Below, piece by piece: positions 1 to 10,944 of a stretch of DNA of 64,000 nucleotides (positions within the stretch are counted from its first letter, which is position 1; the number at the start of each line of letters is the position of its first letter). The position numbers were made by a program, and so were the translations under genes. Where the stretch lies: contig NZ_CP054476.1 of assembly GCF_013341275.1 (NCBI RefSeq), forward strand, positions 1,811,501 to 1,875,500. The letters run 5' to 3'. Source of the DNA: Methyloligella sp. GL2. Lineage in GTDB: Bacteria; Pseudomonadota; Alphaproteobacteria; Rhizobiales; Methyloligellaceae. Below the pieces are notes generated by a model. That model worked only from the letters and a program-made list of their open reading frames with translations, was not told where the DNA came from and ran no database searches.

Positions 1-323
1 TCACCTGTCTTTGCCCGGTGACGGGGCAGCCGGATTTCGCCCATCTCGTCATCGATTACCTGCCGGGCGATTGGCTGCTCGAATCCAAATCGCTGAAGCT
101 CTATCTCGCCAGCTTCCGCAATCACGGCGCCTTCCACGAGGACACCACCGTCGCTATCGGCAAGCGCATCGTTTCTGAGATCGCGCCGCGCTGGTTCCGC
201 ATCGGCGGCTATTGGTATCCGCGCGGCGGCATCCCCATCGACGTGTTCTGGCAGGATGGCGTTTTGCCCGACGGGCTATGGGTGCCGGATCAAGGCGTTG
301 CGCCCTATCGGGGGCGCGGCTGA
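1..323 (+). CDS. queF: NADPH-dependent 7-cyano-7-deazaguanine reductase (3' end)
   Basis: This is the 3' part of a gene that enters the window from the left; the reading frame is open from base 3. QueF reduces the nitrile of preQ0 to the amine preQ1 in queuosine biosynthesis. The first visible residues read [12 protein letters not shown], which contains the active-site Cys motif of the family. ESKSLKLY and [10 protein letters not shown] follow; they are the family signature and the substrate-binding region. The protein ends with the conserved segment [15 protein letters not shown]. The length from the catalytic Cys to the stop fits the short unimodular QueF type. The GTG at base 18 is an internal Val codon, not a start. 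Identification is confident; the N-terminus lies outside the window. Confidence 0.95.
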   Translation, partial: TCLCPVTGQPDFAHLVIDYLPGDWLLESKSLKLYLASFRNHGAFHEDTTVAIGKRIVSEIAPRWFRIGGYWYPRGGIPIDVFWQDGVLPDGLWVPDQGVAPYRGRG

Positions 324-344
324 GACTTTCCCGCTTGAGGTTTT

Positions 345-1331
345 ATGGAACACGATCTGATCATCACCAATGGCGATGCCGCCGGCGAGCTTTTGCGCCG
401 GAGCATTGCCGGGGCGGAGATTCTGCCGTGGCGCGATGTGCTGCATGACGGTCCGGTTCCCTTTACCGAGGATCTGGACGAGCTGAGCGCCATCCGCGCC
501 GATTTTCTTGCCAGCCGCGGCTGGGGCACGTCGGAGCAGCTGCGCAACGATTTCGAGGCGCGGGACCGGGGGCTGGCGGTCTCCGAAGTGTTCGACCGGG
601 TGGCGCTGTGGTTCGAGCACGATCTGTTCGACCAGCTGCAGCTGTTGCAGATTCTCGATTGGTTCGAGGCGCATCCGCCCGAGCCCGGCAAGCTGCTGCT
701 GGTGCAGTCCTCCACCTTCCTCGGCACGCTGACGCCGGAGGATATTCCGGATTTTCGCGCTTCCGAACAGCCGGTGACCGACGAGCAGCTCTCCTTGGCG
801 GCGCTGGCCTGGGCGGCGTTCCGCTCCGATACGCCGGAGGAATGGGCCGAGCTAATGCATCGGACCGACGATGCGCTGCCTTATCTGAAGCCCGCCGTGC
901 TGCGCATGCTGGAAGAGCTGCCCGATCAGCGCGGGCTGAACCGCACCGAGCGGCAGATGCTGCAGCCGCTGCTGACGACCCCACTGAACCCGCCGCAGAT
1001 GTTCGCCCTTTCCCAGCGCCAGGAAGAGGCGATGTTCATGGGGGATTGGAGTTTTTGGGCCTTGCTGGACGGCTTGGCGTTCGGCGAGACGCCGCTGGTC
1101 GAAGGGCTCGAGAACGCGTTCGCGGGGCCGGACGACGCGACTGCGACGCAGGTCTATCTGCAGAGCACGGTGGAGCTGACCGAGTTCGGCAAGGCGGTGC
1201 TGGCGGCCGAGGAAGATCGCTATGCGGAGAATACCATGGACCGCTGGTGGGGCGGCACCCGGCTCACGGACGAGAATCTGTGGCGCTGGAATGCCGATTC
1301 CCGCTCGCTGATCCCGCCGGGCGTGCTTTAG
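345..1331 (+). CDS. DUF1835 domain-containing protein
   Basis: A 328-residue cytosolic protein. The N-terminus (about residues 1-125) carries the DUF1835 pattern: IITNGDAAGELL, then LPWRDVLHDGPVP, then an acidic/aromatic stretch with WFEHDLFDQLQ. The C-terminal part (about 170-320) is rich in acidic residues, resembles the DUF3658-type partner domain and contains a WWGGTRLT segment. There is no signal peptide or membrane segment. The biochemical function of DUF1835 proteins is not established as far as I know. The gene starts 22 bp after queF, so it is probably co-transcribed with it, and it converges on kdsA across a repeat-rich spacer. The family call is fairly secure; no function is inferred. 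Confidence 0.8.
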   Translation: MEHDLIITNGDAAGELLRRSIAGAEILPWRDVLHDGPVPFTEDLDELSAIRADFLASRGWGTSEQLRNDFEARDRGLAVSEVFDRVALWFEHDLFDQLQLLQILDWFEAHPPEPGKLLLVQSSTFLGTLTPEDIPDFRASEQPVTDEQLSLAALAWAAFRSDTPEEWAELMHRTDDALPYLKPAVLRMLEELPDQRGLNRTERQMLQPLLTTPLNPPQMFALSQRQEEAMFMGDWSFWALLDGLAFGETPLVEGLENAFAGPDDATATQVYLQSTVELTEFGKAVLAAEEDRYAENTMDRWWGGTRLTDENLWRWNADSRSLIPPGVL

Positions 1332-1371
1332 CTGGACGGCGACGAGGCTTTCGGTCTGCTGATACGACGGG

Positions 1372-1401
1372 CGTCATCCCGGCGTAAGCCGGGCGATGAC
1401 G
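1372..1401. repeat. Short CGTCAT-type intergenic palindrome
   Basis: Imperfect inverted repeat with outer arms CGTCAT/ATGACG and inner arms CCCGGC/GCCGGG around GTAA. It resembles the larger elements at 45692-45778 and 58269-58364. Such palindromes are common between genes in alphaproteobacteria. Here it lies between two convergent genes. Confidence 0.7.
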
Positions 1402-1431
1402 GATGAGGCGTCTCGGTTCACCACGCAATCC

Positions 1432-1521
1432 GACCCCCACCCTGGCTCTCCCCCTTTTAGGTGGAGGGAGACCGTGCGGCATCGTTCCTCCCCCCTAAAA
1501 GGGGGGAGCCAGAGGGGGGTC
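1432..1521. repeat. GACCCCC...GGGGGTC double-hairpin repeat element
   Basis: A 90-bp element bounded by GACCCCC and GGGGGTC. It contains two internal C-run/G-run hairpins; the second has perfect arms CTCCCCCC and GGGGGGAG around TAAAA. Its architecture matches the two elements that flank nuoJ, although the middle differs. It sits between the convergent genes at 345-1331 and kdsA, where the hairpins could end transcription from either side. Together with the palindrome at 1372 it fills most of the 243-bp gap. Confidence 0.75.
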
Positions 1522-1574
1522 CTGTTTCGGCGCTGGAAGTCTCGCGCGGGTGCGCTGCCGCCTCGCCCTCGCCG

Positions 1575-2432
1575 CTAGCCCTCGTCCCGGGGCGTCTTCA
1601 CCAGATAATCGATGGCAATGAGCTCGGCGAGCAGCGGCTCGAGCTCTTTCAGCGGCACCATGTTGGGGCCGTCGGACGGTGCGCTGTCGGGGTCCTGATG
1701 GGTCTCGATGAACAGGCCCGCCACGCCGACCGCAACGGCGGCCCGCGCCAGCACGGGCACGAAGCGTCGCTCGCCGCCGGTGGAAGTGCCCTGCCCGCCT
1801 GGCTGCTGCACCGAATGGGTGGCATCGAAGATCACCGGGGCGCCGGTCTCGGCCATGATCGGCAGGCTACGCATGTCGGAAACCAGCGTGTTGTAGCCGA
1901 AACAGACGCCGCGCTCGGTCAGCAGCACGTTCTGATTGCCGGCGTCGCAGAGCTTGGCGATGACGTTCTTCATGTCCCACGGCGCCAGGAACTGGCCCTT
2001 CTTGACATTGACCGCCTTGCCGGTTTCGGCGGCGGCGAGAAGAAGGTCGGTCTGGCGGCAGAGGAAGGCCGGAATCTGCAGCACATCCACCGCCTCGGCG
2101 ACCGCGGCGCATTGATCCGGCTCGTGTACGTCGGTGATAACCGGAAGATCCAGGCTCTCGCGAATCTCGGCGAAGATCGGCAGCGCCTTCTCCAGCCCGA
2201 TGCCGCGGGCGCTTGACGCGCTCGTGCGGTTCGCCTTGTCGAAGGACGACTTGTAGACCAGGCCGATATCCAGGCGCTGGGCCATTTCCTTCAGCGCCGT
2301 GGCCATTTCCATGGCGTGATCGCGGCTCTCCATCTGGCAGGGACCGGCGATCAGGGCGAAGGGCTTGGTGTTGTCGAAATCGGCCTTGCCGACGGCGACG
2401 GTCTTGTGGGGAGAATTCTTGAACAGAGCCAT
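1575..2432 (-). CDS. kdsA: 3-deoxy-8-phosphooctulonate synthase
   Basis: KdsA condenses phosphoenolpyruvate with arabinose 5-phosphate to give KDO-8-phosphate, the first committed step to the KDO sugars of lipopolysaccharide. The 285-residue protein is the usual length and forms a TIM barrel. Visible motifs include [11 protein letters not shown] (residues 28-38), [28 protein letters not shown] and [12 protein letters not shown]. Cys32 occupies the position that distinguishes metal-dependent KdsA (Cys, as in Aquifex) from metal-independent enzymes (Asn, as in E. coli), so this copy is predicted to need a divalent metal. The start is an ATG. The next gene upstream on the same strand is a nuclease-fold protein 72 bp away, not the eno that often neighbours kdsA. 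Confidence 0.97.
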   Translation of the reverse strand: MALFKNSPHKTVAVGKADFDNTKPFALIAGPCQMESRDHAMEMATALKEMAQRLDIGLVYKSSFDKANRTSASSARGIGLEKALPIFAEIRESLDLPVITDVHEPDQCAAVAEAVDVLQIPAFLCRQTDLLLAAAETGKAVNVKKGQFLAPWDMKNVIAKLCDAGNQNVLLTERGVCFGYNTLVSDMRSLPIMAETGAPVIFDATHSVQQPGGQGTSTGGERRFVPVLARAAVAVGVAGLFIETHQDPDSAPSDGPNMVPLKELEPLLAELIAIDYLVKTPRDEG

Positions 2433-2504
2433 GCGCGCTTTCTGCCATCAATCGGCGCGGAAAGTCGAGATGGCAATTAGGCGGCCTTCGGTCCCAATGG
2501 AGGC

Positions 2505-3497
2505 TTAATGATCGGGGACGAATTCGACCCAAAGCGGGTAGTGATCGGAGACCCGGTGCTGCATTTGCGCCTTGGGCAGGTCGATATCGCGATAGAGCAG
2601 CGGGACGAAATCGATGCTGCCGGCCTTGGTGTGGTTCAGATTGAGCAGCCGCTTGTTGCCCTCTTCGAACCAGGCGATCTGGTCGTAATAGTGATCCTTC
2701 TTCGCGCCGTCCTTGGCGAAGATCGAGCGCATGACCTCATCCAAGTCCCTTGGAACGGTGAGGCCGGTATCGCTGAAAGCCCGCCAGAGCGGCGAATCGT
2801 GGCGCTCGATATTGAAGTCGCCGAGCACGATCAGATTCTGTTCCCACTCTGTGGTTTGCTCGGCCCAATCCGCCATCCACTTGGCGATGGCCCGTAATTC
2901 CGGAACGCGGCCGAGGACGTCGTCGCCATAGAGGACGTGCAGCGTGACCAGCACGAAGGTGATGTCGCCGGCGCGAAAGCCTACGGCATAAGGGGTGCGT
3001 GCGAACTGGGTGGTCAGCGCATCCGGGGAGATATCGTTGAGCTCCTCCTCCGGCACGACCAGCTCGCAGGCCAGTCCCGACAGACCGACCCGGCGTGAGT
3101 CGAACAGAAAGGCCAGGCGCTCGTTATTGCCCGCAGTGCCGCGGGTGACGTCGGTCATCAGAAGCTGCCAGTCCCGCCCGAGCGTCTTGAGCATGGTGCG
3201 GAGCGCTTTCAGATCGCCCTTCACCTCCTGGATGGCGATCACATCGAAACGCGAGACGATTTCGGTGATCGCCCATAAGGCGCGCCAGTCGCGTTTCGGC
3301 GAGTCGTCTGCGCCCGCGGTCCAGACATCGGAGAGCGAGCTGAACGCCTTCAGATTCCAGGTGGCGATAAGGAGATTAGGGACGCCGTCGCGCTTGGGGG
3401 GAATGGTGGCGTCGAGCGCTTCACGTAAGGCGAGGATTTCGGCGGTCACGGCCGGGGGCGTGTCAGTGCCATCGAATGGCCGTAGCGGACCTGACAT
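2505..3497 (-). CDS. Endonuclease/exonuclease/phosphatase family protein
   Basis: A 330-residue protein of the EEP (DNase I-like) fold. The metal-binding and catalytic motifs appear in order: IATWNLKAF (Asn), IAIQEVKG (Glu), then VTLHVLYG, LGDFNIERHDS (Asp and Asn), and SDHYPLWVEF near the C-terminus (Asp-His). All the residues expected for a phosphodiesterase are present, so it is likely active. The substrate could be DNA, RNA or a phosphoester; the sequence does not decide this. No signal peptide is evident, which argues for a cytosolic enzyme. It lies between pyrG and kdsA on the same strand, with spacers of about 70-80 bp on each side, so co-transcription is possible but not obligatory. 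Confidence 0.85.
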   Translation of the reverse strand: MSGPLRPFDGTDTPPAVTAEILALREALDATIPPKRDGVPNLLIATWNLKAFSSLSDVWTAGADDSPKRDWRALWAITEIVSRFDVIAIQEVKGDLKALRTMLKTLGRDWQLLMTDVTRGTAGNNERLAFLFDSRRVGLSGLACELVVPEEELNDISPDALTTQFARTPYAVGFRAGDITFVLVTLHVLYGDDVLGRVPELRAIAKWMADWAEQTTEWEQNLIVLGDFNIERHDSPLWRAFSDTGLTVPRDLDEVMRSIFAKDGAKKDHYYDQIAWFEEGNKRLLNLNHTKAGSIDFVPLLYRDIDLPKAQMQHRVSDHYPLWVEFVPDH

Positions 3498-3577
3498 GAC
3501 GCGCCCTCCCTCTATGGTTGCAGAGAGAGGTTACACTATTTCTGCGGATAGGCGAGCCTTTAGGTGTCGGCTGGGGG

Positions 3578-5654
<2,077 letters not shown>

Positions 5655-5721
5655 GAATCAGGTTTCCGGCGGTCTCCCGAATGGGGCCGCGTCTAACGCT
5701 TCGAATTTGCCAGGGTCTTAG

Positions 5722-6105
5722 CTAATTGGCGCGCGCTTGGCTAGTGGTGACTGAGGCCTTCACCTGGTTTTCGGCTTGCATCTTCGGCGGCTCGGGGCGC
5801 CGCAGAGGCATCGGCATGTAATTATTGTAATCGGTGATGTAGCGGCCGGTGCGGCATTGGAACTCGATTTTCGCCTCAAGCTCCAGATATTCGCGGACCA
5901 TATCCAGCTTGGCGACGTCGAGATGCTCTTTCACCCAGTCGGGGCCGCGGGCCAAGGCGTCCTCGATTTCTGGGGTCAGCTGCTTGTCGTGCTGGGCCTT
6001 CAGCTCCTTGCAGGATTCCTTGTCGAGCGGCATGGCGGAGGCGCTGCCCATGCATGGCAGGGCCAAAGCAAGCGTCAAAACGGCCAAAGCGCAGTGTCGC
6101 AACAT
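5722..6105 (-). CDS. Small exported protein of unknown function
   Basis: A 127-residue protein that I do not recognise. The N-terminus is a clear Sec signal peptide: one Arg, a hydrophobic stretch LALALPCMGSASA, and a likely cleavage site near residue 24. The mature part is about 100 residues, mostly charged and probably helical, with two Cys (in ESCKEL and EFQCRTG) that could form a disulfide in the periplasm. An aromatic segment YITDYNNYMPMP and a proline/charged tail follow. Similar short proteins occur next to tpiA or secG in related genomes as far as I recall, but no function is known to me. It is transcribed with secG and pyrG downstream. A coding role is supported by the signal peptide and normal codon use. 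Confidence 0.75.
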   Translation of the reverse strand: MLRHCALAVLTLALALPCMGSASAMPLDKESCKELKAQHDKQLTPEIEDALARGPDWVKEHLDVAKLDMVREYLELEAKIEFQCRTGRYITDYNNYMPMPLRRPEPPKMQAENQVKASVTTSQARAN

Positions 6106-6320
6106 CGAAAAGCGTTCCGCGGAAAATCGCCTCAGAGTTGGCTGGTCTCAAAGAGCCGCGTCCGAGTTCAGACCGCTGCCTTGATAAGAGCTGTGTAAGA
6201 TCAGGCCCCTCCGGCCGCCAAAATTCGCGGCCGATCTCTGCAACCAAAGCGGAGCATGGCGAAGAATCGGGCGCTTGCCAACTGCGCAGCAGCGCCGAAA
6301 CGGGCTCCGGTTAACGGTTT

Positions 6321-7073
6321 TTAGGCATAAGTTGCCAGAATGCCATAGAAATCGTCGGCCCTGAGGCTGGCGCCGCCGACCAGGGCGCCGTTGACGTCGT
6401 CGACGGCCAGGAGCTCGGCGGCATTGGACGGTTTCACCGAGCCGCCATAGAGGATGCGCACGGCACTCCCCTGCTCCACGCCGAGCTTGGCGATGAGCTG
6501 CTTACGGATGAAGCCATGCACCTCGGCGACGTCCTCCAAGGTCGGCGTCAGGCCGGTGCCGATGGCCCAGACCGGCTCATAGGCGATCACGGTATTGGCG
6601 GCGGTTGCGCCCTCGGGCAGCGAGCCGGCGAGCTGGCCGCCGACGATATCCAGGGTGATGCCGTCCTTCCGCTGGGCTTCGGTTTCTCCGACGCAGACAA
6701 TGGCGGTGAGCCCGGCCCGATGGGCGGCTGCGGCCTTCTTCGCCACCAGCGCGTCGGTTTCGCCGTGGTCGCTGCGGCGCTCCGAATGGCCGACGATCAC
6801 CGCCTCGGCGCCGGCATCGGACAGCATCTCGGCGGAGATATCGCCGGTATGGGCGCCGGCGATCCCGGTATGGCAGTCCTGGGCGCCAAGGGCGACGGGG
6901 GCGCCGAACAGCGCGTCGCGGGCGCGGGAGAGCAGCGTTGCCGGCGGGCAGATCATGATGTCGGCGTTTGGCACCGCTTGCTTGGTCAGAAGATCGGAGA
7001 GGCTGCGCAACTCGCTTAGCGAGGCGCCGAGCCCGTTCATCTTCCAATTGCCCGCAACCAACGGTCTCACCAC
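6321..7073 (-). CDS. tpiA: Triosephosphate isomerase
   Basis: TpiA interconverts dihydroxyacetone phosphate and glyceraldehyde 3-phosphate in central carbon metabolism. The 250-residue TIM barrel is full length. Catalytic residues are Lys11 (AGNWKMNG), His96 (VGHSERR) and Glu166 ([11 protein letters not shown]); the phosphate-binding loop [10 protein letters not shown] is present near the C-terminus. Two tandem GTG codons (7073 and 7070) can start translation. A purine-rich AGAGGGGGG stretch sits just upstream, and its spacing slightly favours the second GTG. A short GC-rich inverted repeat (GGCGCG/CGCGCC, 7093-7109) lies in its leader. It is divergent from the ppiD-trp cluster. Confidence 0.97.
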   Translation of the reverse strand: MVRPLVAGNWKMNGLGASLSELRSLSDLLTKQAVPNADIMICPPATLLSRARDALFGAPVALGAQDCHTGIAGAHTGDISAEMLSDAGAEAVIVGHSERRSDHGETDALVAKKAAAAHRAGLTAIVCVGETEAQRKDGITLDIVGGQLAGSLPEGATAANTVIAYEPVWAIGTGLTPTLEDVAEVHGFIRKQLIAKLGVEQGSAVRILYGGSVKPSNAAELLAVDDVNGALVGGASLRADDFYGILATYA

Positions 7074-7417
7074 GTGCCCCCCTCTCCGGTCCGGCGCGTT
7101 CTGCGCGCCTTCTCTTTCGCTCGGTCTATCTTCGGAAACGGTGTCCGATTCTGCGGGTCAGCGGCATGGGCTTGAATGGCCTCTTAACGGCTTCTTGGCT
7201 TTACGCCTTCGTCTTGCCGGCCCGCGGCTTGCTACCTATGATGCCGCCGCCTCCCCGGAATGTCCAAAGATTGCGCTTGCATTCGGCGCTTCTGGCGTGG
7301 AAACCGGGCGGGCCGAAGACGATAAGAAACGAGACAGAACGAACAGGGCAGAGGAAACTCGACTGCCGGCGCTTTCCAGCCTTCGCGGCGAGCGCTCCCA
7401 AAGGAAGGTTTGAACCT
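7074..7417. other. Divergent intergenic region tpiA / ppiD
   Basis: A 344-bp gap between two divergent genes. It holds the tpiA leader with a short inverted repeat (7093-7109), a candidate plus-strand promoter (7214-7242), and an untranslated leader of about 165 bases for ppiD. I see no third gene, tRNA or repeat family in it. Confidence 0.6.
7214..7242 (+). promoter_or_regulatory. Candidate sigma-70 promoter for ppiD-trp cluster
   Basis: TTGCCG (7214-7219) and TATGAT (7237-7242) are separated by 17 bp, a good match to the housekeeping consensus. It would give a leader of about 165 bases before the ppiD start. Predicted from sequence only. Confidence 0.5.
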
Positions 7418-9319
7418 GTGGCACTGAATACGTTGCGCAAAGGCGCCGGCCGTATGTTCGGCGTGATCCTGATCGGCCTCCTGGTGATCAGCTTCGCCGT
7501 GTGGGGCATCGCCGACATCTTTACCGGCTATGGCAGCCAGACCGTGGTCAAGGTCGGCGATATCGAGGTGGACCCGCAGGAATATCTTCGCGTGCAGCGC
7601 GAGGTGGTGCAGTCCATGAGCCAACAGGCAGGCGAGCGGCTGACCTTGCAGCAGGCGCGCGGCATGGGGCTGGATTCACGGGTGATGGATCAGCTGATCG
7701 GCGGCGCGGCGGTGGATAGTCACGCCCAGGCGCTGCATCTTGGCATTTCGGACGATGCGCTGCTCAAGGAGATCATGAAGGATCCGGGTTTGCAGGATTC
7801 GTCGGGCCAGTTCAGCCCAGCCATGTTCCAGCAGGTGCTGCGCGCTATCGGCATGAGCGAGCAGGAATTCCTGGAGACCCAGCGGCAGCGGAATCTGCGC
7901 CGCCAGCTTTTGTCCACCCTGGGCGAGGGCATCACCGTGCCGGAGGTGCTGATCAACGCGCTCGACACCTACAACAACCAGACCCGCACGCTGCGCTACA
8001 TGCTGGTGCCGGAGGATTCGGTGCCGGCCTCGCCGGAGCCGACCGAGACCGAGCTGAAGACCTATTACGACAACCATGTTGCGGTGTTCACCGATCCGGA
8101 ATTCCGCAAGATCGGCATCCTGTCGGTCACGCCGCAGACGGTGAAGGACCAGGTCGATCTCAGCGAGGACGAGCTGAAGAAGACCTACGAGGCGGAGAAG
8201 GCGAAGTTCGACAAGCCGGAGAAGCGCCATATCTGGCAGATCTCCTTCCCCAGCGAGGAAGCCGCGCAAGAGGCCTACGACAAGATCCAGGGCGGTGAGG
8301 ATTTCGAAGCCATCGCGAAGGCGCAGAATCTCGACAGCACCGATATCGATCTCGGCGTGCTGGCGCACGATCAGATGGCCGACAAGGTGCTGGCCGACAA
8401 GGCGTTCGCGCTGGAGGAGAACAAGGTCAGCGAGCCGGTCAAGGGCCAGCTCGGCGCCATCGCGCTTCTGCGCGTGAGCAATGTCATCGCGGGCAAGGAG
8501 TCCACCTTCGAGGAGGCCAAGCCGGAGATCGAGAAAGCGCTGCTCGCCGACCGCGCCGAGAACGCCATTCTCGACCTGCACGACAAGATCGAAGACGAGC
8601 GGGCCTCCGGCGCCACCTTGGCCGAGGTGGCCAAGAAGCTTGGGCTCAAATATCGGGTGATCGATCAGGTGAGCCGCCAGGGTAATGCCCCGGACGGTAA
8701 GCCGGTCGCCGATATTCCGGACAAGGACAAGCTGCTCGGCGACGCCTTCGCCTCCGATGTGGGGATCGAAAACGATCCGATCGATGCCGGCGACGATGGC
8801 TTCTTCTGGTATGAGGTGGCCGAGATCACGCCGCAGCAGGTGAAGCCTTTCGATCAGGTCAAGGACGATGCCGCCAAGCTGTGGCGCCGCGACGACCGCC
8901 AGGCGCGGCTAGCCGCCTTCACCGACAAGATGGTCGACGAGCTGAAGACCGGAAAGTCGTTCCAGGATGTGGCGAAGGAGATCGGCACCGACGTCGAGAC
9001 CACGGTTCCGCTGAAGCGGACCGGCATCGCGCTGAACGTGCTGCCGCCCGCGGTCAAGCAGGCCTTCGCCCTGCCCGCGAAAGGGTTCGGCTCGGCCGAG
9101 GCCGGCGTCCAGGGCGCGCGCATCATCTTCCAGGTGGATGCGATCCATCCGGCCGAGCCGCTGCCGGCACCGGCCAAGGCGCAGCTCGAGCAGCGTTTGA
9201 AGCTCTATGTCAGCGACGATGTGCTGGCGCAGTATTTCGATGCGCTGCAGGACCGCTACAACGTGAGCGTGAACACCGCCGTGATCGGCCGGCTCACCGG
9301 ATCCGAAGGCCAGCCATGA
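7418..9319 (+). CDS. ppiD: PpiD/SurA-type periplasmic peptidyl-prolyl isomerase (chaperone)
   Basis: A 633-residue membrane-anchored folding factor. The true start is the GTG at 7418, preceded by AAGGAAGG with a 9-base spacer; the longer open frame upstream is leader sequence. Residues about 13-35 form one transmembrane helix (MFGVILIGLLVISFAVWGIAD), which would leave the rest in the periplasm. A SurA_N-like helical region follows (about 40-190), then a parvulin-like PPIase region (about 250-380, with KRHIWQISFPSEEAA and GGEDFEAIAK), and a second degenerate repeat to the C-terminus. PpiD-type proteins assist outer-membrane and exported proteins at the Sec translocon. Its stop overlaps the trpE start in ATGA, so translation is coupled to trpE. 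Confidence 0.88.
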   Translation: MALNTLRKGAGRMFGVILIGLLVISFAVWGIADIFTGYGSQTVVKVGDIEVDPQEYLRVQREVVQSMSQQAGERLTLQQARGMGLDSRVMDQLIGGAAVDSHAQALHLGISDDALLKEIMKDPGLQDSSGQFSPAMFQQVLRAIGMSEQEFLETQRQRNLRRQLLSTLGEGITVPEVLINALDTYNNQTRTLRYMLVPEDSVPASPEPTETELKTYYDNHVAVFTDPEFRKIGILSVTPQTVKDQVDLSEDELKKTYEAEKAKFDKPEKRHIWQISFPSEEAAQEAYDKIQGGEDFEAIAKAQNLDSTDIDLGVLAHDQMADKVLADKAFALEENKVSEPVKGQLGAIALLRVSNVIAGKESTFEEAKPEIEKALLADRAENAILDLHDKIEDERASGATLAEVAKKLGLKYRVIDQVSRQGNAPDGKPVADIPDKDKLLGDAFASDVGIENDPIDAGDDGFFWYEVAEITPQQVKPFDQVKDDAAKLWRRDDRQARLAAFTDKMVDELKTGKSFQDVAKEIGTDVETTVPLKRTGIALNVLPPAVKQAFALPAKGFGSAEAGVQGARIIFQVDAIHPAEPLPAPAKAQLEQRLKLYVSDDVLAQYFDALQDRYNVSVNTAVIGRLTGSEGQP

Positions 9320-10878
9320 GCGATCGGCTGACCGCGGCGGCTCAGGCGCCCGGAAACGCGGCCGGTTCCGCTGCGGTCCAGCCCGGCTTTGACGCCTTCT
9401 CGAAAAGCTATGAGGCGGGAACGCCACAGGTGGTCTGGACCCGGCTGGTCGCCGATCTGGAAACGCCGGTTTCCGCCTTTCTCAAGCTCGCCCATGAACG
9501 GCCCAACAGCTTCCTGCTGGAATCGGTGGAAGGGGGCGCGGCGCGCGGGCGCTATTCCATCATCGGCTGCGATCCTGACGCGATCTGGCGGGCCGAGAGC
9601 GAGAGCGCCACGATCTGCCGCGATCCGGAGACCGGTGAGTTCGAGGCGGAAAGCTTGCCGCCTTTGGATTCGCTGCGGGCGCTGCTGGCCGAGTCCAAGA
9701 TCGCCCTTCCCGCCGAGCTGCCACCGATGGCGGCCGGAGTGTTCGGCTATATGGGCTACGACACGGTGCGGCTGGTCGAAAATCTTCCCAACGACAAGCC
9801 CGATCCGCTGGGCCTTCCTACCTCGCTGATGGTGCGGCCGAAGCTGATCGTGGTGTTCGATTCGGTGCGCGACGAGATGATCGTGGTCACGCCGGTGCGC
9901 CCTGCGGACGGTGTGGAGCCGCGCGCCGCCTATGACGCTGCCGCCGCGCGGCTGGACGAGGCGCTAAACCGTTTGGAGCAGCCGCTGCCGCATATGCCGG
10001 CGCCGGAGACCGAAGGCGTGCATCCGGAGCCAGTCCCGGTGACGGCGCCGGAGGCCTATATGCAGAAGGTCGAGCGCGCCAAGGAGTACATCACCGCCGG
10101 CGATATCTTTCAGGTGGTGCTGAGCCAGCGCTTCGAGGCGCCCTTCCCGCTGCCCTCCTTCGCGCTTTACCGGGCGCTGCGTCGGGTGAACCCCTCGCCC
10201 TATCTCTATTATCTGAATTTCGGCGATTTCGCCGTGGTCGGCTCCAGCCCGGAGATTTTGGTGCGGGTCAGCGACGGCGTCGCCACCATCCGCCCCATCG
10301 CCGGCACCCGGCCGCGCGGCAAGACGCCGGACGAGGATAAGGCGCTGGCGGAAGAGCTGCTGGCCGATGCCAAGGAGCGGGCCGAGCATCTGATGCTGCT
10401 CGATCTCGGGCGCAACGATGTCGGGCGGGTCGCCGAGGTCGGCACGGTGGAGGTCACCGACAGCTTCTTCCTGGAGTATTACAGCCAGGTGATGCACATC
10501 GTCTCCAATGTGCAGGGCAAGCTGTCCTCCGACTACGACGCGGTCGATGCGCTGATGGCGGGCTTTCCTGCCGGCACGGTCTCCGGCGCGCCGAAAGTCC
10601 GCGCGATGGAGATCATCGACGAGCTGGAGGACGAGAAGCGCGGGCCTTATGCCGGCTGCGTCGGCTATTTCTCCGCCGGCGGCGAGATGGATAGCTGCAT
10701 CGTGCTGCGCACTTCGGTGGTCAAGGACGGCAAGATGTATGTCCAGGCCGGCGCCGGGCTGGTTGCCGATTCGGTGCCGGAAAACGAACAGGCCGAATGC
10801 GTAAATAAGGCGAAAGCCCTCTTCCAAGCGGCGGAAGAAGCTGTACGCTTCTCGGAACGGGCCAAGCGAGGAAGCTAA
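9316..10878 (+). CDS. trpE: Anthranilate synthase component I
   Basis: TrpE makes anthranilate from chorismate using ammonia supplied by TrpG. The start is the ATG overlapping the ppiD stop, giving 520 residues. The N-terminal domain contains FLLESVEGG, which carries the LLES tryptophan feedback site, so feedback inhibition is likely. The C-terminal chorismate-binding domain has GDIFQVVLSQRF, PIAGTRPRGKTP, LDLGRNDVGRV, and GAPKVRAMEIIDELE. TrpE is separate from TrpG here, unlike the fused TrpEG of Rhizobium and its close relatives. There is no Trp-rich leader peptide directly upstream, because the gene is coupled to ppiD. Confidence 0.97.
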   Translation: MSDRLTAAAQAPGNAAGSAAVQPGFDAFSKSYEAGTPQVVWTRLVADLETPVSAFLKLAHERPNSFLLESVEGGAARGRYSIIGCDPDAIWRAESESATICRDPETGEFEAESLPPLDSLRALLAESKIALPAELPPMAAGVFGYMGYDTVRLVENLPNDKPDPLGLPTSLMVRPKLIVVFDSVRDEMIVVTPVRPADGVEPRAAYDAAAARLDEALNRLEQPLPHMPAPETEGVHPEPVPVTAPEAYMQKVERAKEYITAGDIFQVVLSQRFEAPFPLPSFALYRALRRVNPSPYLYYLNFGDFAVVGSSPEILVRVSDGVATIRPIAGTRPRGKTPDEDKALAEELLADAKERAEHLMLLDLGRNDVGRVAEVGTVEVTDSFFLEYYSQVMHIVSNVQGKLSSDYDAVDALMAGFPAGTVSGAPKVRAMEIIDELEDEKRGPYAGCVGYFSAGGEMDSCIVLRTSVVKDGKMYVQAGAGLVADSVPENEQAECVNKAKALFQAAEEAVRFSERAKRGS

Positions 10879-10944
10879 CGTGGCATTGCGCGTCCGGCGT
10901 CCGCAGATCCCGTTCGGTGCAACGCCTTCGCTCGACCTCGTGCC

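Noticed and set aside
1332..1574. Possible CRISPR or transposon end in the C-run/G-run region
   Set aside because: There is no regular repeat-spacer pattern and no transposase; the sequence is a compound of short palindromes.
6968..7417. N-terminal extension of the PpiD-like protein by 150 codons
   Set aside because: The extension overlaps tpiA on the other strand, lacks family similarity, and a GTG with a strong Shine-Dalgarno directly precedes the membrane anchor.
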